A stretch of DNA of 14,362 nt from JALYIM01 sp040003205. Lineage in GTDB: Bacteria > Acidobacteriota > Terriglobia > Terriglobales > Acidobacteriaceae. The notes beneath the pieces are model-generated. The model saw only the letters and a list, made by a program, of their open reading frames with translations, did not search any database and was not told where the DNA came from. The stretch covers positions 1 to 14,362 of the forward strand of contig JBDUDA010000046.1 of the NCBI GenBank assembly GCA_040003205.1, in the 5' to 3' direction. The translations under genes and the position numbers were made by a program. Of the stretch, positions 5,650 to 12,791 are shown one piece after another (the stretch's first letter is position 1; each line of letters starts with the position of its first letter).

Positions 5650-7089
5650 ATGAAGCCCCAAATCGTTTCCGATCCGCAATCCGCAACGCAATCCGATAAT
5701 AAAACTGGCCTTGTGCGCGGCCTGTCCCTATTGGATTCGGTTCTCCTTCTCGTGGGCGGAATCATCGGATCGTCAATTTTTCTTACAGCGAAAGATATCG
5801 CAGGTCCGCTCCCGCATCCCTTCTTGTTCCTGCTGGTCTGGGTTTTGGGGGGAGTTATCTCCCTCTTCGCATGCTTCGCCTTCGCCGAACTCGGATCCAT
5901 GTTTCCAGATTCCGGCGGCCAATATGTTTATTTGCGCGAAGCCTACGGAGACCTTCCCGCCTTCCTCTACGGATGGATGATCTTCGCGGTCAGCAACGGA
6001 GGCACTATCGCCGCCCTCGCAGTAGGCTCCGCCGCATACATGGGAGGAATTGTTCCGGCGCTCTCAAAAGAGCACGTGATAGTCGCAGCCGCAGGCATCG
6101 AACTGACTCGCGCTCACTTAGTTGCGCTAATCGCAATCGCGGTGGTCACATGGATCAACGTGATCGGACTACGTCGCGGCGCCCTGTTACAGAATCTCGC
6201 CACCTGGTCAAAATTCGCTTCGATCGCTGCCTTCGTAATTTTAGGTTTCACCATAGGCAAGGGCGATTGGCATCACTTCACGGCACGCGCTTGGACAACC
6301 ACGGAGGGGCTCACCATGGGATTGAGTCCCAGTCAGCTTCTTTCCGCGTTCGGAGTCGCTTTGATTGCAGTCTTCTGGGCCTACGACGGATGGGTGTACA
6401 TCACCTGGGTAGCCGGAGAAGTAAAAGACTCAAGACGCAATGTGCCGCTTGCGATGATCTTGGGCGTGCTGATAGTCGGTGTAATTTATGTCGCGATGAA
6501 CATGACGTACGTCTATGCCATGCCGCTCACCGACGTAGCAAATCATGAAACGATCGCGCACGCCGCAGCCATCGCTCTCTTCTCACCAGGTGCCGCCATC
6601 TGGCTCTCTGCCATGATTGCACTCTCGTGTTTCGGAGCCATGGCGAGCTGCGTACTCTCGGGAGCGCGCGTCTATTACGCCATGGCGAAGGACGGTGTTT
6701 TCTTCCAGCGCATGGGGAAAATCCATCCCAAATGGCGCACGCCGGCATTCAGTCTTATCGGGCAGGGAGTCTGGGCGGCAGTTTTGACGGTAAGCGGACG
6801 CTACGATCAGCTCTACACCTACGTAATGTTCATGATGGTGCTGTCTTACACGCTCACAGTCGCTGCGCTGTTTGTGCTGCGCTGGAAGCGTCCTGACATT
6901 CCCCGCTCGTATCGTTGCACGGGCTATCCGTGGCTTCCCGGCTTCTACATAATTCTTGGGACGTTCTGGACAATCAACACAATCGTGCAACGCCCGAAAG
7001 AGGCGCTGGCAGGAACTTTGATTGTTCTCTTGGGAGTGCCCGGATATTTATATTGGAAGCGAACCAGCAGAAAGTTGATTTCGGAATAA
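5650..7089 (+). CDS. APC-type amino acid permease
   Basis: A 479-residue polytopic inner-membrane transporter of the amino acid/polyamine/organocation superfamily, of normal length and with about 12 hydrophobic segments. The broken first helix carries GGIIGSSIF (36-44), the family's substrate-binding GxG loop. The conserved FAFAELGSMFPDSGGQYVYL block follows, with the Glu and the PxxGG typical of LAT-like members. Substrates of this branch are usually neutral or cationic amino acids taken up with protons or by exchange; specificity cannot be read here. The ribosome binding site is weak (GGGT), and the first 20 residues are polar, as expected for a cytoplasmic tail. It follows the zinc-ribbon gene and converges on the GcvT-like gene with two bases between stop codons. 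It may supply that pathway's substrate (inference). Confidence 0.9.
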   Translation: MKPQIVSDPQSATQSDNKTGLVRGLSLLDSVLLLVGGIIGSSIFLTAKDIAGPLPHPFLFLLVWVLGGVISLFACFAFAELGSMFPDSGGQYVYLREAYGDLPAFLYGWMIFAVSNGGTIAALAVGSAAYMGGIVPALSKEHVIVAAAGIELTRAHLVALIAIAVVTWINVIGLRRGALLQNLATWSKFASIAAFVILGFTIGKGDWHHFTARAWTTTEGLTMGLSPSQLLSAFGVALIAVFWAYDGWVYITWVAGEVKDSRRNVPLAMILGVLIVGVIYVAMNMTYVYAMPLTDVANHETIAHAAAIALFSPGAAIWLSAMIALSCFGAMASCVLSGARVYYAMAKDGVFFQRMGKIHPKWRTPAFSLIGQGVWAAVLTVSGRYDQLYTYVMFMMVLSYTLTVAALFVLRWKRPDIPRSYRCTGYPWLPGFYIILGTFWTINTIVQRPKEALAGTLIVLLGVPGYLYWKRTSRKLISE

Positions 7090-7091
7090 AA

Positions 7092-8297
7092 CTACACTGG
7101 CACCGCAGTCTTTCTCTTCGGATTAAAGAACGGCATTTTCACGATTTTCGCCCCGACCTTATTGCGCCGCGCCTCGATCGTGAGTTCCATTTGCAGTTTC
7201 GACCCCGGTTGCGCGTGCGCCGCATCAACGCTGGCAAGAGCAATCATTTTTTTGAGTACGGGAGACCACGTCGTCGAGGTCGCTTTTCCTACTTGTTTAT
7301 CTCCCGAATATACCGGGACGTGAACTCGCGAGGCCTGAGTGGGAGCGGCGGGCGTGAGTCCGAATTTTTCGAAACGCTCTTCTACTTCAATCCAATCCAC
7401 TTCCAGGCCGACAAGTTGACGTAGTCCTGAAGCATGCTTATTCTTTTGCTCCTTAATCAGGGCGGCCTTTCCGATGAAGTTTTCTTTTTCCAGATGGACC
7501 ATCTTCCCGAAGCCTAGCTCGTAGGGCGAGTATTTCTGGGAGGGGATCAGCGCTTTCTTACTGCTTGTGTAATCCACCTCGATCAGCAGAAGCCCGGCTT
7601 CGATGCGCGCGACATCAAGCGCCAGCATCCCGGCCGCGTGCAGATCGAAACTCTTCCCTGCGTTGATCACCGCGTCCCAGACTTCGAGCGCCTTGTCCCA
7701 CGGCATCCAGATTTCATACCCAAGATCGCCGGTATATCCGGTGCGGCTGATGTCCACGGCAACGCCGCCGATTTTTCCATGAGTCACCCGGAAATATTTC
7801 AGGTTCGCAATGTCGGCTTCAGCCACAGACTTCAGCAGCTTGCCCGAGGTCGGCCCCTGTAGCGCCAGTGCGGCAATCCTTTCGGATATGTCTTCAATCT
7901 GGACGTCGAGATTCAACCCATTCTGCCGAAACCATCGCAATGAAGGGTCGGCGGCGGTCCAACGATATTTGTTTTCTTCCAGCCTGGTGATCGTGCCGTC
8001 GTCAATCACTTTCCCCTGCTCGTCACACCAGCAGCAATAAATCACCTGGCTGACCGATACTTTGTTGATGTCACGTGTGATGACACGATTCACCAGCCTG
8101 GTGGCGTCTTTGCCAGTGATCAGATATTTGTAGAGCGGAGAAATATCAATTAGTGCTGATGCGTTGCGAATCGCGTTGTACTCATGCTCATGATGCACTT
8201 CATAAACGCTGACCGTGTAGTAGCCCGACCATTCGCGATAATTCAGGCTATGGCAAAGCGCGAAAGTGCGTTCGTGAAATGCGGTACCGACCGGCAA
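7092..8297 (-). CDS. GcvT-like tetrahydrofolate-dependent aminomethyltransferase
   Basis: A 401-residue cytoplasmic protein of the GcvT/T-protein family, which moves a methyl or methylene group from a substrate onto tetrahydrofolate. Visible blocks are ALIDISPLYKY (49-58), DEQGKVIDDG (92-101) containing the family's catalytic-type aspartates, SRTGYTGDLGYE (184-195) and ARIEAGLLL (230-238), then a C-terminal barrel domain. It is a paralogue rather than the glycine cleavage T-protein: no gcvH or gcvP is present. The start is TTG at 8297, preceded by GGGGAAA. An in-frame stop at 8331-8333 excludes a longer form, and MPVGTxFH matches the family's N-terminus as I know it. It is divergent from the two oxidoreductases and PurU, which suggests a shared demethylation pathway. 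Confidence 0.88.
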   Translation of the reverse strand: MPVGTAFHERTFALCHSLNYREWSGYYTVSVYEVHHEHEYNAIRNASALIDISPLYKYLITGKDATRLVNRVITRDINKVSVSQVIYCCWCDEQGKVIDDGTITRLEENKYRWTAADPSLRWFRQNGLNLDVQIEDISERIAALALQGPTSGKLLKSVAEADIANLKYFRVTHGKIGGVAVDISRTGYTGDLGYEIWMPWDKALEVWDAVINAGKSFDLHAAGMLALDVARIEAGLLLIEVDYTSSKKALIPSQKYSPYELGFGKMVHLEKENFIGKAALIKEQKNKHASGLRQLVGLEVDWIEVEERFEKFGLTPAAPTQASRVHVPVYSGDKQVGKATSTTWSPVLKKMIALASVDAAHAQPGSKLQMELTIEARRNKVGAKIVKMPFFNPKRKTAVPV

Positions 8298-8349
8298 GGC
8301 GTTTCCCCAGTGTGAATTGTCGTGAAAAATTTAAAAAGCTCGAAGCCGG

Positions 8350-8379
8350 ATTATATTCATCCTCGGCACATGGGAGCAA
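8350..8379 (-). promoter_or_regulatory. Promoter of GcvT-like gene
   Basis: On the minus strand a perfect TATAAT (8355-8350) lies 18 bases from TTGCTC (8379-8374). The predicted start near 8343 gives a leader of about 46 bases. The -35 box is weak (3 of 6), as expected for an activated promoter. Confidence 0.5.
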
Positions 8380-8393
8380 CCTATTCCTTCTAG

Positions 8394-8406
8394 TGACCTG
8401 GGGTCA
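8394..8406. promoter_or_regulatory. TGACC-N3-GGTCA inverted repeat, candidate shared operator
   Basis: Perfect 5-base arms flank TGG in the divergent region. The centre at 8400 is about 57 bases upstream of the predicted minus-strand start (8343) and about 61 bases upstream of the predicted plus-strand start (8461). Both are typical activator distances. The binding protein is unknown; no regulator gene lies nearby. Confidence 0.42.
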
Positions 8407-8425
8407 TGGATGTCGCGTAAGTTTG

Positions 8426-8454
8426 CAGACAAAAAGGTAAGTAGCGGATAGAAT
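8426..8454 (+). promoter_or_regulatory. Candidate promoter of oxidoreductase-purU operon
   Basis: CAGACA (8426-8431, 4 of 6) and TAGAAT (8449-8454, 5 of 6) have the ideal 17-base spacing. The start would be near 8461, with a 56-base leader before the ATG at 8517. Confidence 0.42.
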
Positions 8455-8516
8455 GTGGAGTCATTTTCGGCAGGAATCTTCGAAAGTTTTCAAACTAAGA
8501 ATCGACTAGAAAGTCC

Positions 8517-10124
8517 ATGGCAGCGTTAAAAAGCAATTCCAATTACGACGTGATCGTGATCGGCGGAGGCCACAACGGCCTCGTCAACGCCGCTTATCTC
8601 GCGCGCGCCGGAAAGAAAGTCGTCGTGCTCGAACGCCGTCACGTGCTCGGCGGCGCTGCGGTCACGGAAGAAATTTTCCCCGGCTTCAAATTCTCGGTTT
8701 GCTCTTATGTAGTTTCATTACTGCGTCCGGAAATTATTCGCGACCTCGACCTTCCCCGCCACGGCCTCGAGATTCTTCCGCTCGACGGCACTTTCTCGCC
8801 CATGCCGAGCGGAGATTATCTGTGGCGCGTAAACGATCACGGACAGACGCATCGCGAGATCGCTCGTCACTCCAAACTTGATGCCGAAGCCTACGACGAG
8901 TTTGGTAAGGCCATGCAAGCCATGTGCCGGTTCGTGAAACCAATTTTGAGCATGGTTCCTCCTGACCCTGCAACGCTTAATCCTAAAGAACTGATGAAGA
9001 TGCTTTTCCTTGGACGCCGCTTCCAGGGACTCGCCAGCGAGGACAAATATAACCAGGTCCAGTTGATGACCATGAGCGCCATTGATTTTCTGGACCAGTG
9101 GTTTGAGACCGACGTCCTCAAGGCCACCATGTCTGCCTCCGGAATCATCGGAACGTTTCTCGGCGTGCGCTCTCCGGGCACTGCTTACGTGCTCTTGCAT
9201 CACTACATGGGAGAAATTGACGGAGCATTCCGCTCCTGGGGATTCGCGCGCGGCGGAACTGGCGCCATTTCGAACGCAATCGCGGATGCTGCTCGCGAAG
9301 CCGGGGTGGAAATTCGCACAAAGTCAGGCATTCAGAAAATCATTGTGAAAGATGGCCAGGCCAAAGGGGTAGTACTCGCGAACGGCGATGAAATTCAGGG
9401 CAATATCATTTCCTCCAGCATTGATCCGCGACAGACATTCGTTCACTTCATTGACAGCAGCAATCTGCCGGCGGACTTTCTTGAAGACATTAATCGCTAC
9501 AAATTTCGCGGATCCTCCGGCAAAGTAAATCTCGCCCTCGATGCCTTGCCCAATTTTAAGTGCATGCCCAGGGAAGGCGCCCATCTGCGCGGAGCGATTT
9601 CAATCTCTCCCAGCGTCGAGTATATGGAACGCGCCTACGACGACGCGAAGTATGGAAATTTTTCGCGCCGTCCTTACATTGACATGGTGATTCCATCGCT
9701 CACCGATCCTTCGGTGGCTCCTCCCGGCAAGCATGTGATGTCTTGTTTCGTTCAATACGCACCTTACAAGCTGCGCGCCGGGCTGAACTGGGACGATCAG
9801 AAAGAAGCCTTCGGCAACAACGTGATCAACACCATCGCCGAATATGCTCCCAATATCAAAGACATCATTTTGTACAAACAAGTCGTAACCCCGCTCGATC
9901 TTGAACGTGACTTCGGACTTACCGAGGGCAATATTTTTCAAGGCGAGCTGTCCCTCGAACAACTTTTCTTCCTCAGACCGGTCCCCGGCTACGCACAATT
10001 TCGCACACCGATTAAAAATCTCTACATGTGCGGATCTGCAACTCATCCCGGCGGTGGAATCATGGGCGCTCCCGGACGGCTGGCCGCGCTCGAAATCCTG
10101 AAAGACTTCAAGGGAGCTGCGTAG
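8517..10124 (+). CDS. FAD-dependent oxidoreductase, PYROXD2/CrtI-like (first copy)
   Basis: A 535-residue flavoprotein of the phytoene-desaturase-like amine oxidase superfamily. The N-terminal Rossmann unit VIVIGGGHNG (12-21) ends with the ribose-binding acid in VVLERR (36-41), followed by LGGAAVTEE. The C-terminal FAD block LYMCGSATHPGGG is at 502-514. Sequence is closer to PYROXD2-type NAD(P)/FAD oxidoreductases than to carotenoid desaturases, and no phytoene synthase lies nearby. No signal peptide is seen, so it should be cytoplasmic. The stop is followed after three bases by the start of a paralogous gene, which implies coupled translation and perhaps a heteromeric enzyme. A likely role is oxidation of a C-N bond that feeds the GcvT-like protein (inference). 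The ribosome binding site is weak. Confidence 0.88.
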   Translation: MAALKSNSNYDVIVIGGGHNGLVNAAYLARAGKKVVVLERRHVLGGAAVTEEIFPGFKFSVCSYVVSLLRPEIIRDLDLPRHGLEILPLDGTFSPMPSGDYLWRVNDHGQTHREIARHSKLDAEAYDEFGKAMQAMCRFVKPILSMVPPDPATLNPKELMKMLFLGRRFQGLASEDKYNQVQLMTMSAIDFLDQWFETDVLKATMSASGIIGTFLGVRSPGTAYVLLHHYMGEIDGAFRSWGFARGGTGAISNAIADAAREAGVEIRTKSGIQKIIVKDGQAKGVVLANGDEIQGNIISSSIDPRQTFVHFIDSSNLPADFLEDINRYKFRGSSGKVNLALDALPNFKCMPREGAHLRGAISISPSVEYMERAYDDAKYGNFSRRPYIDMVIPSLTDPSVAPPGKHVMSCFVQYAPYKLRAGLNWDDQKEAFGNNVINTIAEYAPNIKDIILYKQVVTPLDLERDFGLTEGNIFQGELSLEQLFFLRPVPGYAQFRTPIKNLYMCGSATHPGGGIMGAPGRLAALEILKDFKGAA

Positions 10125-10127
10125 CGC

Positions 10128-11717
10128 ATGCCCGAACAGCGCAACGTAATCATTATCGGCGGCGGCCATAACGGCTTAGTGACCGCCTTCTACCTGGCCA
10201 AAGCGGGACACAAGCCGCTGGTCCTGGAGCGCCGTTCGCAAGTCGGTGGAGCCGCTATCACCGACGAACTGCATCCGGGATTCCGCTGTTCAACCCTCGC
10301 TCACTCGGCAGGGCCGCTGCGTCCAGACGTAGTGAAAGACATGCAGCTCGATAAACACGGCCTCAAGTTGCTCTCACCAGAAGTCGGAGTAGTTTCATTT
10401 TCCCCCGAGGGCCGTGCGTTGATTTTGTACAACGACACGGCACGAGCGGCGGCAGAGATATCGAAATTTTCCGAGAAGGACGCCAAAAAATATCCCGAGT
10501 TTCAAGATTCTCTTCGCAAAATGAGCAAGGTGATCGGAGAGGCACTCGTCCTCACTCCTCCGAATATCGACGATCCCAGCAAAGGCGATCTTTGGGCCAT
10601 GCTCCAGACTGGCCGCGCAATTCGCGGTCTCGGCAAGCGTGATCTGTACCGCTTGCTGCGCTGGGGCCCCGCCGCGGTTGCAGACGTCGTAGCCGAGTAT
10701 TTCGAGACTGAACTGCTCCGCGCCACCGTCGCAGCTCGCGGAATTTTCGGTACATTTCTTGGCCCGTGGTCAGCGGGCAGCGCGCTGACGCTTTTGATTC
10801 GCGCCGCCGGAGACGCACAGGCCGCAGGCGCAGCATCATTCGCGGCTGGCGGCATGGGCGCGGTTACTCAAGCTATGGCATCCGCCGCCAAACAAGCCGG
10901 CGCAGAAATTCGGACCGATGCAGAGGTAGCTGAAATTCGCGTGCAAGAAGGGGCGGCAGTCAGCGTCGTGCTTGCGTCCGGCGAAGAAATCACGGCGAAG
11001 GCAATCATCTCGAACGCAGATCCCAAGCGCACTTTGTTGAAATTGGTTGATCCCACACATCTGTCCCCTGACTTCGTAATGAAGCTTCAGCACTACCGCA
11101 TGCCGGGCACCGTTGCCAAGGTAAACCTGGCATTATCGGCTTTGCCCACCTTCTCCGCCCTTAAGAGTCAAGATCAGAATTCAATTCTCAGCGGACGCAT
11201 TCACATCGGCCCAGAGATTGATTATCTCGAGCGGGCTTTCGACGAATCAAAATACGGAAATTTCTCTCGCCAGCCATATTTGGAAGTTGCGATCCCTTCA
11301 CTCACCGACCCGTCGCTCGCTCCCCCGGGACAGCACGTTATGTCCATCTACATGCAATATGCGCCCTTCAAACTTAAGGGCAGCAATTGGGAGAATGAGC
11401 GCGTGGCGCTGGGAGACACCGTGGTCAAAACTCTCGCGCAATATGCTCCCGACCTGCCACAATTGATCCTGCGCCACCAGGTGATTACGCCGCAAGATTT
11501 GGAAGAACAGTACGGTCTCACTGACGGTCACATCTTCCACGGTGAGCTAGCATTGGATCAATTCTTTACCATGCGTCCTTTACTCGATTGGGGACGCTAC
11601 CGCACTCCGCTCCAGAATTTATATCTGTGCGGATCGGGCACTCATCCCGGAGCAGGTTTAACGGGCGGCTCCGGGTCCAACGCCGCGCGGGAAATAATCA
11701 AAGATCTGCGCCGCTAA
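10128..11717 (+). CDS. FAD-dependent oxidoreductase, PYROXD2/CrtI-like (second copy)
   Basis: A 529-residue paralogue of the preceding gene product. It keeps the dinucleotide-binding VIIIGGGHNG (7-16), LVLERR (31-36) and the C-terminal LYLCGSGTHPGAG (498-510). The best-conserved stretch between the two copies is the C-terminal half, for example the KYGNFSR and IPSLTDPS blocks shared by both. They differ in likely active-site regions: SYVVSLLRPE in the first copy against AHSAGPLRPD here, and PGGGIMGAPGR against PGAGLTGGSGS. This points to different substrates or different roles within one complex. The ATG lies three bases after the upstream stop; a GGGAG sits inside the end of the previous gene. 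purU follows after 52 bases. No export signal is visible. Confidence 0.88.
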   Translation: MPEQRNVIIIGGGHNGLVTAFYLAKAGHKPLVLERRSQVGGAAITDELHPGFRCSTLAHSAGPLRPDVVKDMQLDKHGLKLLSPEVGVVSFSPEGRALILYNDTARAAAEISKFSEKDAKKYPEFQDSLRKMSKVIGEALVLTPPNIDDPSKGDLWAMLQTGRAIRGLGKRDLYRLLRWGPAAVADVVAEYFETELLRATVAARGIFGTFLGPWSAGSALTLLIRAAGDAQAAGAASFAAGGMGAVTQAMASAAKQAGAEIRTDAEVAEIRVQEGAAVSVVLASGEEITAKAIISNADPKRTLLKLVDPTHLSPDFVMKLQHYRMPGTVAKVNLALSALPTFSALKSQDQNSILSGRIHIGPEIDYLERAFDESKYGNFSRQPYLEVAIPSLTDPSLAPPGQHVMSIYMQYAPFKLKGSNWENERVALGDTVVKTLAQYAPDLPQLILRHQVITPQDLEEQYGLTDGHIFHGELALDQFFTMRPLLDWGRYRTPLQNLYLCGSGTHPGAGLTGGSGSNAAREIIKDLRR

Positions 11718-11769
11718 AAAGTTTTTGATCGGTTGTGAATTAGGCGTTTCGATACCCGCGTTCATAAAA

Positions 11770-12624
11770 ATGAAAGATACCGCAATTCTTCTTCTGAGCT
11801 GCGCCGACCAAAAGGGATTGGTGGCGGGGATTTCGGATTTCGTTTTTCGCCACAACGGAAACATCCTGCACGCCGACGAGCACGCCGATTCCGAATCCGA
11901 CAAATTCTTAATGCGCGTGGAGTTTGATCCATCTGGCTTCGACATCAGCCTCAATGACTTCGCTCAGCACTTCTCTCCCGTGGCGCAGAAGTTCGGCATG
12001 GACTGGCGGCTGGCGCGCTCCAATTACCGTCAGCGCATGGTGATTTTTGTCTCTCGGTACGATCATTGCCTGGTTGATCTTCTCTACCGTCACAAAAGCG
12101 GAGAACTGACGTGCGAAATACCGCTGATTATCTCCAACCATCCTGACAACCAACCGGTAGCCGACTTCTATCACATTCCCTACGCGACGGTCCGCATCGA
12201 AAAAGAAAGTAAAGTACAGGACGAGCACAAAATTCTCGCCCTACTAAAACAGGTCCGCCCCGATTTCCTCGTGCTGGCGCGCTTCATGCAGATCCTGAGC
12301 AGCGAATTTGTGCAACAGCACCAACACCGAATTATCAATATCCATCACTCGTTCCTGCCGGCCTTCGTAGGCGCCAAACCCTACCATCAGGCGTTCACGC
12401 GCGGGGTAAAGCTCATCGGCGCCACCAGCCACTATGTGACCGAAGTACTCGATGATGGCCCGATTATTGAGCAGGATGTTGTCCGCATCTCCCATCGCGA
12501 TACCCTCGATGACCTTCTCCAAAAAGGACGCGACCTCGAAAAAGTGGTCCTCTCCCGCGCCGTGCGCTGGCAACTGGAGAACCGAATCCTGCTTTACGGG
12601 AATAAAACCGTAGTTTTCGCCTGA
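11770..12624 (+). CDS. purU: Formyltetrahydrofolate deformylase
   Basis: PurU hydrolyses 10-formyl-tetrahydrofolate to formate and tetrahydrofolate. It sets the one-carbon pool and supplies formate or frees folate. Residues 1 to about 80 form the regulatory ACT domain (TAILLLSCADQKGLVAGIS, then HNGNILHADEH). The rest is the formyltransferase fold with catalytic Asn190 and His192 in INIHHSFLPAF and Asp228 in VLDDGPI, equivalent to the Asn-His-Asp set of PurN. Length from the ATG at 11770 is 284 residues, close to E. coli PurU. A TTG at 11725 would add 15 residues that are not typical of the family, so I reject it. It is last in the oxidoreductase operon, 52 bases after the second oxidoreductase. 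That position favours recycling of folate during oxidative demethylation over a purine role. Confidence 0.95.
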   Translation: MKDTAILLLSCADQKGLVAGISDFVFRHNGNILHADEHADSESDKFLMRVEFDPSGFDISLNDFAQHFSPVAQKFGMDWRLARSNYRQRMVIFVSRYDHCLVDLLYRHKSGELTCEIPLIISNHPDNQPVADFYHIPYATVRIEKESKVQDEHKILALLKQVRPDFLVLARFMQILSSEFVQQHQHRIINIHHSFLPAFVGAKPYHQAFTRGVKLIGATSHYVTEVLDDGPIIEQDVVRISHRDTLDDLLQKGRDLEKVVLSRAVRWQLENRILLYGNKTVVFA

Positions 12625-12764
12625 AATCGGCCGCAAAAACTCCATATCCCATGCCCTGCCACCGCTTCCTACTTGGGTACATGACCGTTTGGCAGGCTTG
12701 TGCGGCAGCCTTGCTTAGTTTCAACTAGGGGCTGTGTGCGTTTCGTGTCAATGACTTGGAGAGC

Positions 12765-12791
12765 ATGAATCTCAGGAGCTTAATTTGGTAG
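12765..12791 (+). other. Possible 8-codon leader peptide frame
   Basis: ATG at 12765 opens a frame encoding MNLRSLIW and stops at 12789-12791, just past the TTG start (12785) of the following gene. Its codons cover that gene's CAGGAG site (12773-12778), and GGAGAG lies close upstream. It could couple or damp translation. A chance frame is equally possible. Confidence 0.2.

Noticed and set aside
5412..5900. 162-residue frame on the minus strand
   Set aside because: It overlaps both the zinc-ribbon gene and the permease start, is rich in Arg/Ser/Pro as expected of a shadow frame, and has no ribosome binding site.
7092..8297. Glycine cleavage system T-protein
   Set aside because: No gcvH or gcvP is nearby, and the N-terminal MPVGTxFH form belongs to a separate aminomethyltransferase-like branch.
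8298..8516. Glycine or tetrahydrofolate riboswitch upstream of the GcvT-like gene
   Set aside because: The minus-strand leader is only about 46 bases from the predicted start and shows none of the conserved helices or purine-rich cores of these riboswitches.
8517..11717. Carotenoid biosynthesis locus (crtI pair)
   Set aside because: No phytoene synthase or other carotenoid gene is present, the context is folate metabolism, and the sequences resemble PYROXD2-type oxidoreductases more than CrtI.
11725..11769. TTG start 15 codons upstream for purU
   Set aside because: The extra residues precede the conserved ACT-domain start (MKDTAILLL), and no ribosome binding site supports the TTG.
12689..12704. 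Sigma-54 promoter (TTGGCAGG...TGC) before the unknown gene
   Set aside because: The GG and GC elements are separated by 9 rather than 10 bases, which normally abolishes sigma-54 recognition.
12704..12727. Terminator after purU
   Set aside because: A short TAGTT-TC-AACTA hairpin (12716-12727) exists, but it is AT-rich and is followed by G residues rather than a T-run.
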